DNA of 64,000 nt from Haliclona indistincta (Eukaryota > Porifera > Demospongiae > Haplosclerida > Chalinidae): NCBI GenBank assembly GCA_964017065.1, contig OZ024787.1, positions 10,093,666-10,157,665 of the forward strand, in the 5' to 3' direction. Under the pieces are notes generated by a model. It was given only the letters and a program-made list of their open reading frames with translations. It ran no database searches and was not told the DNA's origin. This document shows positions 55,388-64,000 of this stretch, piece after piece. The stretch's first letter is position 1, and each line of letters opens with the position of its first letter. A program made the position numbers and the translations under genes.

Positions 55388-56862
55388 ATGGCTTGCTCTA
55401 AACCAGCACGAAATGAGCTTTCTCTCGCTAAAAAGTACGATGTGGTGAAACTTGCACAGAAAAATCCATCACTAGGAATACGAAAATAGCAGAGTACTTC
55501 GATTGTGGCAAGACACTGATATCAAGGATTCTTAAGAAGAAGTCTGAAATAGTTGAGCAATACGAGAGAAATGCCAGCAGTGGAGGCAAACGATGCCTGA
55601 AGAGAAGCTGCACTTCTCATTATGAGGAAGTGAATGATTTGTTGTACGAGTGGTATTTGATGGCAACTCGAAAGAACATCTATCCAGATGGTCCAACACT
55701 CTGTGCTCAGGCTAAAGAAATTGCTAGTCGGTTGTGTGTGGATGATTTCAAGGCCTCTAATGGTTGGCTCGAGAAATGGAAAGCAAGTCACAACATCAAG
55801 AAAATGGCAATTTGCGGAGAATCAGGTGAAGTAAGAAGAGTAACAGTGGAATCGTGGAAGTAGAGACTACCAGAGATTCTTAGAGGCTATCAACCAGAAG
55901 ACATCTGGAATATGGATGAGACTGGATGCTTTTGGAAGGCTTTGCCTGAAAAAGGGTTTGGTCAGAAAGGAAAGATGTGTAAAGGTGGAAAGCAGTCAAA
56001 GCAGCGGTTTACTGTGGCATTTTTTGTCAATGCAGCAGGAGGGAAAGAGCTAAAGCCAATAGTAATCTGGAAGTCGGAGAATCCTCGTTGCTTCAAGAGA
56101 CTGGATAAGAGTCAGTTACCAGTGCAATGCTTCAGCCAAAGGAAGTCCTGGATGAGCGGTGAGATCATGAACCAGGTTTTACCGAAGATAAACACCCAGC
56201 TGAAAGTGCGAGCAAGATCAATAATTGTGCTGCTGATGGATAATGCTGGTAGTCATCCAGAAGATCTGCAGGGAAAATATTCAAACATTAAAGTCATTTT
56301 TATGCCACCAAACACCATTTCTGTCTTGCAGCCTTTAGATCTTGGCATAATCAAGAACTTTAAGGTATACTATCATAAACTCCTGCTACAGCATGTGATC
56401 TCTCAGATCAATGAATGCGAATCAGCATACGAACTGGTCAAGACAGTTGATGTACTAAACGCTATTAGATGGGTTGCTCAGGCATGGGAATCAGTTGCGA
56501 CAAGTACCATCCAGAAGTGTTTTAGGAAAGCTGGAGTCCTTCAAACAGAGTTGATGAACGTCGTATCTCGAGGTAGTGAGCAAGAGGACCCATTTGCTGA
56601 TTTAGAGACAGAGCATGGTAGACTAAGAAGTGAACTGCAGGAAATGATAGGCCAAGTAGACACAAGAGATGGCATGATGTGCTCTGCTGAAGAATTTATC
56701 ACTGTCGACGATGCACTTCCGATATGTCGTGAGCTGGAGGAAGAGGCATGGTCAACATCCTTCTTGGAAGAGATTGAAACAAGAAGCCAAGTAGAAAAAG
56801 ATAATGATGAGGATGATGAGGAAGATGACGAAGATGAAGTGCAGGTTGTACCAAGACTATAA
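55388..56862 (+). pseudogene. Tigger/pogo transposase, broken
   Basis: It catalyses cut-and-paste transposition. The N-terminus (MACSKPARNELSLAKKYDVV) is a CENP-B-type helix-turn-helix, followed by a CENP-B second HTH (GWLEKWKASHNI). Catalytic aspartates lie in WNMDETG, LLMDNAGSH and QPLDLGIIKNF, a D-D-D triad as in the pogo group. An acidic Asp/Glu tail ends the protein. Two lesions are visible: a one-base loss near 55487 that puts a TAG in frame after GIRK, and a TAG at 55861 after ESWK. From 55912 the catalytic domain is open to 56862. The element is thus not autonomous as sequenced. Confidence 0.9.
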
Positions 56863-57230
56863 CCTCATTTCGAGAAGCTGTCCAGAGTTTAGCAGATGTG
56901 GCTGCCTCTTGGACACAAAATCCTTTACAACTGAAGCTAACAAAGTCAGTGAAGTGAGGGACATGGTAGCTGCAATCAGTTGCAATATCACCACTAGGCA
57001 GGCTTCTACTTCCATTAAGTATTAACATTTGTTATTATAATGCTCCTATAACATTAAAGTTATGCTACAGTATACCAATCATATCTCATGAACCAGCTAG
57101 TAATTTGTAATTGTAAATCATTTTGAGGTCAACCTCCTAAGTGGGGCCACCTCTATACATGAGCAGGGGACATTATTTCTGGTCCCATGTATGGTGTCCG
57201 CTTTAGAGAGGTTCCACTGTATAAACTTAA

Positions 57231-57385
57231 GTGGGACACGACGTGAACTTCAATATGCATGTGTTTCAGTATTTCATGTATGCCTTGCCCTATCCAAATT
57301 CAATGCAGAATCTATGCTCAATCATATGGAAGACTGATTCAATTTGGTACTATATGTTTACAAGTACAAGGATAACGTACTGCTG
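57231..57385. repeat. Duplicated segment, partner at 38817-38995
   Basis: Same text as the 38.8-kb segment with substitutions. It lies directly after the Tigger right end. Confidence 0.75.
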
Positions 57386-57387
57386 AA

Positions 57388-58105
57388 ATTAAGGTTACGG
57401 GATACCACACCCACTCAAGAGCAAGCAGAAATGGTTGCTTGAAAAAAACACTCGTAACATCGCGCATGTTTGTTTTGCTGAACAAAGCATTGCATATCCA
57501 GTCAGAGCAAAGACTGCACGGCGGCTAGACGCCATACCACAGTGCGTTACGAAGTGTACGAAGCAACGAGCAGCTTCGTCGACTAAAAAATCGAAAATCT
57601 CATTTTGGGCACTCTGTAGCACGACTAGACTTGGCATGCAGCTAGACAGCTTAGTTATCTAGAGACAGACGGATCCTTTTTTGATATCAGCTTTAGTTGC
57701 CGAGTTATGTTCACTCATACACTAAAAAATTTGATTTGACAAGCTTTTCGAGTGTATGCGTGAACATAACTCGGCAACTAAAGCTGATATCGAAAAAGGA
57801 TCCGTCTGTCTCTAGATAACTAAGCTGTCTAGCTGCATGCCAAGTCTAGTCGTGCTACAGAGTGCCCAAAACGAGATTTTCGATTTCTTAATCGACGAAG
57901 CTGCTCGTTGGTTCGTGCACTTCGTAACGCACCATGGTAGCACGTCTAGCCACCGTTTTTACAAAAGACAAAGTGCAGTCTTTGCTCTGACTGGATATGC
58001 ATTGCTTTGTTCAGCCAAACCAACATGCGCGATGCCATGAGTGTTTTTTTTAAGCGACCATTTCTGCTTGGTCGTGAGTGGGCATGGCGTATCCCGTAAC
58101 CTTAA
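57388..58105. mobile_element. 718-bp giant foldback element
   Basis: The whole element is a long imperfect palindrome. TTAAGGTTACGGGATACCAC starts it and the reverse complement ends it. Motifs such as 'catatccagtcagagcaaag' and 'tagttgccgagttatgttca' recur mirrored. The centre is near 57735. Arms show substitutions and small indels. A single-arm relative is at 47885. Confidence 0.85.
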
Positions 58106-58868
58106 TAGGCATTAGAGTATGATACCATACAAGATCAAAGGCGCCGACAGTGCTCTATATTCCATAGTACGCACTGCCCATTGTTCAAACAGTGCTCTAT
58201 TTTCCTAAACCCATTGTTCTACAGTGCTCTATTTTCCACCGCAGTGCTCTATCTACCAGGTGTTAACATGCCGATATGCAGTGAATTTAATTACAAAATA
58301 CATGCGATGAAACACAAACAACTTTCATTTTAATAAAATAGTAAAACAATGTCGAACAGAGACTATTCAGTGTCTTTAACAGCGATCAAAAGGCCAGAAG
58401 AAAGCTAGATAGGAGGGCCACGCCGTTAGCAATGTAGGTGACGTCAGGTTTATCCAGGGCGCTACAGGCTACAGCTTCTCAAAGACAGGATGAAACCGGA
58501 AAGTAGCTACATGGCAGCATAGCAAGTAGCTCGGCGTCACTGCTGATGTACGTTCGATGGATACTTTCATCCACGTGGTTCGGTGAAGTCGTTCCTCACT
58601 GATTCATGATTCCTTCATAGCTTTAGCCCACTGGTAGTTAGATAAATAAGACACGTCTTCCTTTCTGGTGTTGAATTCTCTGCTCCTATCATATTCCCAA
58701 GTCGAAATCACAGCGCTCTCGTCCACAGCTACCTTCCACCATGTGCTCGTGTAACGATTTCCGTATAATTCCGTAAATTCCCATAATGGTAGCGTTTATA
58801 CTGGACTGTCTTCGGCCTGCTAGCAGTATCCCTTATGGTAATTGTACAAGGTCACACTCTAAACCTGT
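58106..58868. other. No gene recognised
   Basis: 58150-58260 has four to five repeats of AGTGCTCTATTTTCC-like text. The remainder is unremarkable. Confidence 0.4.
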
Positions 58869-59024
58869 TAAAGCACCGCTCTTCTCGTGCTCTACGCAAT
58901 ATAATAGCACTCGGGTCGTGTCTCGAGACAAATAGAGCACTCGCCTTCGGCTCGTGCTCTATTTGCCTCTCGCCACGCCCCTCGTGCTATTATATTGCGT
59001 AGAGCACTCGGAGCGGTGCTTTAA
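58869..59024. mobile_element. Foldback element, TTAAAGCACCG family, copy 2
   Basis: The arms TTAAAGCACCGCTC and GAGCGGTGCTTTAA share tips with 41238-41393. The inner palindrome 'caatataatagcac' / 'gtgctattatattg' differs. Confidence 0.8.
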
Positions 59025-59294
59025 CTAGTACTTATATTATACAACGTTAATGTTGAATCAATAGGCATTGGAATGGTCTCGGTGATTGTTTGGGTGTCTG
59101 ATGAGTATTTGACCTCTGAATAAATTCTTCATCTTGCTTGGACCAGCCTGCTGATAGCTATAATGCACCACTAGTGTATTGTGCTCAAGATTATTGATGA
59201 TTTATAGGTTTTGTGTCACATTGTATAATTATAATAAGTTTGTACATGTGTGGTGTACATGTGCATTTGAAAATAAATAATGCTTTGTATCAAG

Positions 59295-59790
59295 GTTATA
59301 TGAGGATACTCCTAAAATTCAGCTTCAACAGCTGTGGAGTGCACTCAAGAAATTAGAAAATTGGTTCTTGTTTGGTGGTATAATGGGTGTTCCTGTTTCT
59401 CGACTGAGAATGATCGAGTCACACCACGAGAATGATTCAAACAGATGCAAGCTAGAGTTACTACAATACTTGCAGGGCACTAGCAGGCCCACTTGGGAAG
59501 AGGTAGTATGGGCACTGAAGGCGACTGACCAACTAACCCTGGCTGCTCAGAGTCAGAGTCGAGTTGGTGTGTCAGTCTTTAGAGGAGTGGAGGTCTTAGT
59601 CTTGGCAGTGTCTCCTTTCCAGAATGAGCTGGTGTCTCCCCAAGTTGAGCTGAAACTGTCTGAAGAGGGCTTGTTGTCACTGGGTCTCTCACTACCTACT
59701 GCAGGTGCTTCTCCTTCATTGTGCTCTCCTCCTCTCTCTGCTTCAGTGCTCTCACTAGTCTGCGCTCCCCTCGAGAGAGGTGAGTGGTAG
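59295..59790 (+). pseudogene. Orphan Death-domain exon fused to antisense TMF1 sequence
   Basis: From acceptor CAAG (59294) the frame encodes a Death domain: PKIQLQQLWSALKKLENWF, GGIMGVPVSRLRMIESH, NRCKLELLQYLQGTSRP and TWEEVVWALKATDQLTLAAQ. This is the same fold as in loci B and C but well diverged. At 59558 the sequence switches abruptly into the duplicated TMF1 segment read antisense, and stays open to a TAG near 59790. There is no donor at the expected place and no downstream family exon. It appears cut at the duplication breakpoint. Confidence 0.65.
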
Positions 59791-60624
59791 GACACATTAC
59801 TGGGCTCTTGTAACGAGTCTGATTCTTTCACTAAGACGAGCAAAACAGGTATTCAAACCAGTGTCTACACCATTCTACATGATGTTGAAATCTCTTACCA
59901 TTCTTTTCTCCTCCTGATCTGTCTTCCTTTATATCCAGAACATGCGATCTATAGACTTTTGTGCAGTAGAGAAGGCTGTCTTAGCAAAACTAAAACTTGA
60001 GTCCAGCCAGCTCATGTTTATCTACGCGGCTTTTCACTGTTTTCAGACATTTGCATGTGTGTGATTATTAAAGTTACGATTATGGAGGTGGCGGCCGGCG
60101 CGCCCATAATCAGAGGTGAATTCAGGTGCCAGACTGACAGGTGGTCAACCGAGGTCCGAGGAGCTCTCGGCAGCGAGCGAGCGAGTGTCAAGTTCAGAAA
60201 ACGCGATGTCTGTTCGCAAGTTATTTTCATTCTGTGTATTGTAAGCAAACCTTAGCTCTGCTCAGCATTTTGCCACACCCATAACTTTTGCGAACAGCTT
60301 AAGGGTGGAATACCCGAACTATTTTTTCTTGCTGCCTTTTGCACAATATAAATCTACAGTGTCCTGGCTATTACTTGCCTGTTTTACATGGAAAATGGGT
60401 GTAGCCACGCTCCAATAGCACTTGCCATATTTGGAACAAAATTATTTCGTCACGTACACATGCATGAGAGAGCCCCAAAGGGGTGGGTGGGTTGCGGGGC
60501 GGGCGGGATTGGGCAGAGATGGCGTTTTTTGGCTGTCTGGCAAAAGGAGATATATCTTCTTCCATCGCTCTTGCTGAAGGGAATTTTTTGCCGAAATCGT
60601 ATCTTCTCAGTAAATATTCGCCCC
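59559..60624 (-). pseudogene. TMF1 5'-end duplicate, frameshifted
   Basis: A copy of 36826-37890. Exon 1 (from the ATG at about 60015, minus) still begins MSWLDSSFSFAKTAF. A 2-bp insertion (CA) after the codon pair for Asp-Arg shifts the frame and reaches a TAA six codons later. Exon 2 is present only as its first ~280 bp (59843 downward), and no later exon exists. A non-functional partial gene. Confidence 0.88.
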
Positions 60625-60689
60625 TCTGTCAGAGGGCAACTGAAATGCCCCGTCACCCCAAGTAGAGTAACTTTTTGACAGAGACGGTT

Positions 60690-61450
60690 GTAATTAAGTA
60701 GACTGAGGTATCTGTGTTTAGGAGGACGTAGTCCGATGAAGTAGTTGACAGTAAATAACTAGAGGTATCTGTGTTTTGGAGGACACAGTCAAGAGTAAAT
60801 AATAGAAGAGAGAGTATCCAACTCCAATATACCCGTCAGGGACACTCTCGGGAAAGTAACATGAGCAAATTGACGTAATCTGACATATATGTGGCAGTGA
60901 AAATCTTGCCTACGTAGCTTGTTGTCGCGCCACATGAAGCAAACAGCAGAAGCAGCAAGCGACTCCGCTCCACAAGCAAAGCGAGCAGCCACTTTTTTAC
61001 CAGATAGTTTTATTTCTGCCTTATAAAAACACTGCTGGATAAAAAGAATATGGCGGGTGGCTTGATTTTTTCGTGTGGGACGCACCGGGACCCGCAGCCA
61101 TCTTCTGGTGTACTCCATACTGTGGTACTGGCATCCACCGGCAGGCTCTACATCACGCATTCAACGTGTTGTCGATGAAAATGGTAGCCTTGAGCCTTTG
61201 ACTTTCAAGTGCTGTCGTGATCGCGGGCGTGCGTACAGTGTACTAAGCCATGACATTACGCGATGAATAATTGATACGGATAAACGTCATCTGCTCGCGT
61301 GCTAGTCACGTTACTTTCCTTGACGGGTATATTGGAGTTGGATACTCTCTCTTCTATTATTTACTCTTGACGCAGTCCGATGAAGTAGTTGACAGTTGTA
61401 AATAACTAGAGGTATCTATAATATGTTTGAAGGACACAGTTTGATTAATT
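60690..61450. repeat. ~75-bp tandem repeat split by an element
   Basis: 'gaggtatctgtgtt', 'agtccgatgaagtagttgac' and 'aaataacta' recur at 60690, 60760, 61375 and 61435. The element 60791-61368 separates the repeats. Confidence 0.7.
60791..61368. mobile_element. MULE-like MITE 3, 578 bp
   Basis: The 48-bp terminal inverted repeats are identical (AAGAGTAAATAATAGAAGAG at the left tip). The flanking 9 bp are GACACAGTC (60782-60790) and GACGCAGTC (61369-61377), one mismatch. Open frames inside are not recognised. Confidence 0.82.
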
Positions 61451-61539
61451 AATTGACGGTTATAAAAGGTATTAATAGGAAGAGGATTCTGCATTTGTCA
61501 GTTGCACGTCGTCGCAGCAAGCCGCTGATGTAGGGATAC

Positions 61540-61672
61540 TTATGACTTTTACATTTACAAGCATTAGTCCATCTTGTTCCTTCACTTTTGCAAGCATCAT
61601 TCCATCTTGTTCCTTTACTTTTGCAAGCATGATCCCATCTTGTTCCTTTACTTTTGCAAGTGTCATCCCTAA
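61540..61672. repeat. 33-bp minisatellite, four units
   Basis: Unit around CTTTTGCAAGCATCATTCCA then TCTTGTTCCTTTA. Because 33 is a multiple of 3 the minus-strand frame stays open (KSKGTRW repeats); not regarded as coding. Confidence 0.85.
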
Positions 61673-61734
61673 ACATTTTATTAGAACTTTTTTACTTTAC
61701 TTTTAGCACTACGTGATACAACAATACACTGTGC

Positions 61735-62238
61735 TGCCTTCGTGTACTACAAACAGCAGACTGTTACTCCAAAAAATGTTGAATTCCGTTTTGTACTTGT
61801 CAGGGAATTACCATTGGAGATTCAGGTATCAAATCATGGCATGTTTGTTAAAAAGTCTTTTTTAAATGTTACACAGGTTGTAGAGAAGGAGTACCGGGAC
61901 TGGAAAAGAGATGGCGAATTTCGTCTTTGCTTAAAAGAAAATGCTATCAAACTTGTTCTAACAAAGCAGGAAGTAGACACCTGGGAGATAGTTGAACTGA
62001 CTAAACCTCAGGTATTACAAGGAAAACTGCTCAAGTGTAAGATTTTCTTCAAAATTAATTGTATAGATCACCAAAGAAGATGTTACAGGATTCAAGAAAG
62101 GTGGAATAATTCCATATTGTGCATTTGAGTGTCGACTATTAAAAGAAGATGCACGAATATTTCACAAAGTAAACATTATTGGAGCTAAATCTGAAGATTT
62201 GTTTTTCCACATTCGCTACGCCTACACTAAGCCAGAAG
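61735..62238 (+). pseudogene. Partial copy of the ZU5-like gene
   Basis: Corresponds to 46920-47410: end of the first exon (VYYKQQTVTPKNVEFRFVLV), exon YRDWKRDGEFRLCLKENAIK and exon FHKVNIIGAKSEDLFFHIRY then KPEG before GTATAA. The last exon has 18 extra in-frame bases compared with the 47.26-kb copy (TGFKKG-like insertion). The ZU5-like core is absent; the sequence before 61735 is a repeat. A 5'-truncated duplicate. Confidence 0.7.
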
Positions 62239-62598
62239 GTATAATTATATTTCAGTCAGTCTGGATATAATAAGTGATATCTCTCCCCTGAAATTTTAAT
62301 AATCAATCAAAAAATTAATTACTTATGGCTACTTATTTACAGTTTTACACTGTTGTAAGTATTATGTTAACAATTTAATGTCTTTTCAAAGTGTTACAAC
62401 AGTTCCAATTCAAATTTAATAAGCGTATGATCAATCTTCACACTAACTTTTTTCTCGATGAAAGACTGAATACGTAATGGGCATGAAAGGCTAATTGACC
62501 ATACGCTTTTGATATTATTCAAAAATTAGAATTCCTGCATGCAATAAATGAACAAACAACGAACTTTTTTGTAAGTACTGTTGGTTTTGCTTTGTGTA

Positions 62599-62740
62599 TT
62601 TCTGTTCCGCGCATTCTATATAGAATGCGTTGCGCTTTCTAGGAATTCCTAGAATGCCTGCCATTCTATATAGAATGGCGGGCATTCTATAGAAAGCGCA
62701 ATGCATTCTATAGAATGCGCAGTCTACAGAAAGCGCAAGC
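62599..62740. repeat. Nested short palindromes (ATTCTATATAGAAT)
   Basis: Repeated perfect palindromes including ATTCTATATAGAAT, CTAGGAATTCCTAG and 'gcattctatagaatgc' with 'gaaagcgca' linkers. Confidence 0.85.
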
Positions 62741-63346
62741 AACTTGCTCATTCTGTAGTAACTCGGCCAGTCACTCCAAAGTGCAGCACTGAGCGTTCCA
62801 TTAAGCGTGCGAGCTAGGTCTTCAGTGCAAAATAAGTGACTAACCGAATTTTGCCTTTTGCATGCTGTGTCACCACCAAAACGAGATGAGTTATGACTAT
62901 AAGTAACAAATAAATATAGCTATAGCTTTAAATAATAAAGATGAGTAGAACTTTAAATAATAACAAATGGGTATACGGCTGAATGTAGCTGTAGTAACAA
63001 TGTTGTCACATACATAATGCAAGTGAGTAACTGTAGGTAACAATGGGTAGCTGTAGATATTGCTATCATGTGGTCAAAAGCTAGTTCAATTTCTTCACTG
63101 CTTCTTCTAGGGTTAATCTTCCTCATAGCACCCATCACAGACTGTATGAAAAGATTTTAACACAAAATGCAATATCAAAAATAGCACCTAAGGTGCAGAT
63201 GCCTCGGTGAAATGACACTATCCACCATTCCACAAACACATCAACTGCAGATGCATGTATACAGGAATTCTGTATAGCAATCACAATGCAGTGCTTTAGT
63301 TAAGCAATCAGAAGCCAATCAGTGCTAACCACAATGAACGCCTTTC
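62741..63346. other. No gene recognised
   Basis: AT-rich. One short minus frame near 62953-63138, with no family support. Confidence 0.4.
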
Positions 63347-64000
63347 ACAAACCCTCGGCGTCTAAGCTTCCTAGTTGGGGATTGCAGCAGGAATTTACAA
63401 CTAGTGCCAACCTGCTTAGGCTGTATCTGTATTGAAACTGGTAACCAGAAGACAGACTGAGCAAAATGCTGATCACGGTCTAGGTGTATCATGTGGGCGT
63501 GACCATGAACACGAGAGTAGGTAGCTATTGCTGTAGTGTAGGCTCTTTCTTGAAATGTCTACGCACCCCCAGAGCTGTCCTGAAGTTTAGATGGAATCTA
63601 CAAGTACCTAGGTAGTCAACTATGGGCGCTTTTGTCGTCAGAGAGGGCCAACATGGCTGTCAAGGTGAGCCAGCCGTACATAACTCGAGAACGAAAGCAC
63701 TTTAGCAAAATCCACGAGTCACATTGCAAGCCATTGTCGTGCTAAGTCTGTTCATACCTTTACCGAGTTTCAGAAGTGAGCGATGGTCTCTGCAGCTCGA
63801 TGGACAGAACGAACGAATGAGTGAATGAATGAATGAAGAGATTTCACAAAACCCTCGGCGTGTTGCACATTGTAGAGTTAGCTCCTTAGTTATGGTTTGC
63901 AAATGGAGCTTTGCAGCTAAAGCCAACCTGCTTGCTATTGAAACTGCACTGCTAACCAGAAGACAGCAAAGTGCTGACCATAAGGACAAGGTGTGTCATG
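63347..64000. repeat. Direct repeat of ~150 bp at 63347-63491 and 63841-64000
   Basis: Shared landmarks: 'ttcacaa', 'accctcggcgt', 'gccaacctgctt', 'attgaaactg', 'aaccagaagacag' and 'tgtatcatg/tgtgtcatg'. The second copy runs off the window. Between them, the short GAAT repeat near 63810-63835 is a microsatellite. Confidence 0.65.

Larger units (their letters stand above)
54562..57219 (+). mobile_element. Full-length pogo/Tigger DNA transposon
   Basis: The inverted repeats begin CAGTGGAACCTCTCT at both ends with TA flanks (54560-54561 and 57220-57221). They enclose a plus-strand transposase (55388-56862) and an antisense HIRAN-like segment (55133-54771). Subterminal sequence with 'tagcggacacctcgctaatg' is shared with the 48424 MITE. 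Confidence 0.9.

Overview
The window looks like animal nuclear DNA, most likely a demosponge and probably Amphimedon queenslandica or a close relative. I infer this from compact AT-rich genes with very short introns (some near 50 bp), conserved animal housekeeping genes (PDK1 kinase, ATP synthase subunit d, TMF1, a WIPI fragment, an initiator tRNA-Met), an expanded family of Death-domain proteins carrying filamin and NHL repeats, and dense small DNA transposons. No database was searched. The species is an inference; the gene families rest on motifs I can read.

Layout. 1-8.5 kb: repeats, foldback elements, a TTAA-flanked MITE, and the possible 3' end of a small membrane protein. 8.85-9.84 kb: a 25-bp minisatellite of about 40 units with a 500-bp higher-order duplication. 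11.1-12.0 kb: a frameshifted WIPI (autophagy propeller) fragment. 13.2-17.1 kb, minus strand: a Death-family/NHL gene (locus A) whose NHL exon is split by a 665-bp insertion with a perfect 8-bp target duplication. 17.2-18.3 kb: a TTC microsatellite and a 200-N gap. 18.5-21.8 kb, minus strand: PDK1 kinase domain, with the C-terminal PH exons absent. 22.0-23.3 kb: ATP synthase subunit d, divergent from PDK1 over about 200 bp. 23.8-27.3 and 28.6-31.9 kb: two intact tandem paralogues (loci B and C) encoding Death domain, a 220-residue conserved module of unknown function, a helical CARD-like module, coiled coil, filamin-type domain and six NHL repeats. 32.1-37.3 kb, minus strand: complete TMF1 with an initiator tRNA-Met in an intron on the opposite strand.

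37.3-64 kb is transposon-rich and contains rearranged duplications. It holds a truncated fourth family member (locus D, 44.2 kb), a ZU5-like gene fragment (46.4-47.4 kb) and its partial copy (61.7-62.2 kb), a nest of DNA transposons (48.4-50.9 kb), a full-length but broken pogo/Tigger element with an antisense HIRAN-like fragment (54.6-57.2 kb), an isolated Death-domain exon (59.3 kb) joined to a broken copy of the TMF1 5' end, and assorted foldback elements.

How the genes relate. PDK1, the ATP synthase subunit and TMF1 are ordinary housekeeping loci. The unusual content is the lineage-expanded Death/NHL family. It pairs an apoptosis/innate-immunity adaptor fold with a TRIM2/3/71-type filamin-NHL sensor end, but no RING or B-box is visible. 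These loci sit among repeats and show duplication, truncation and transposon disruption, as expected of a fast-evolving recognition-type family.
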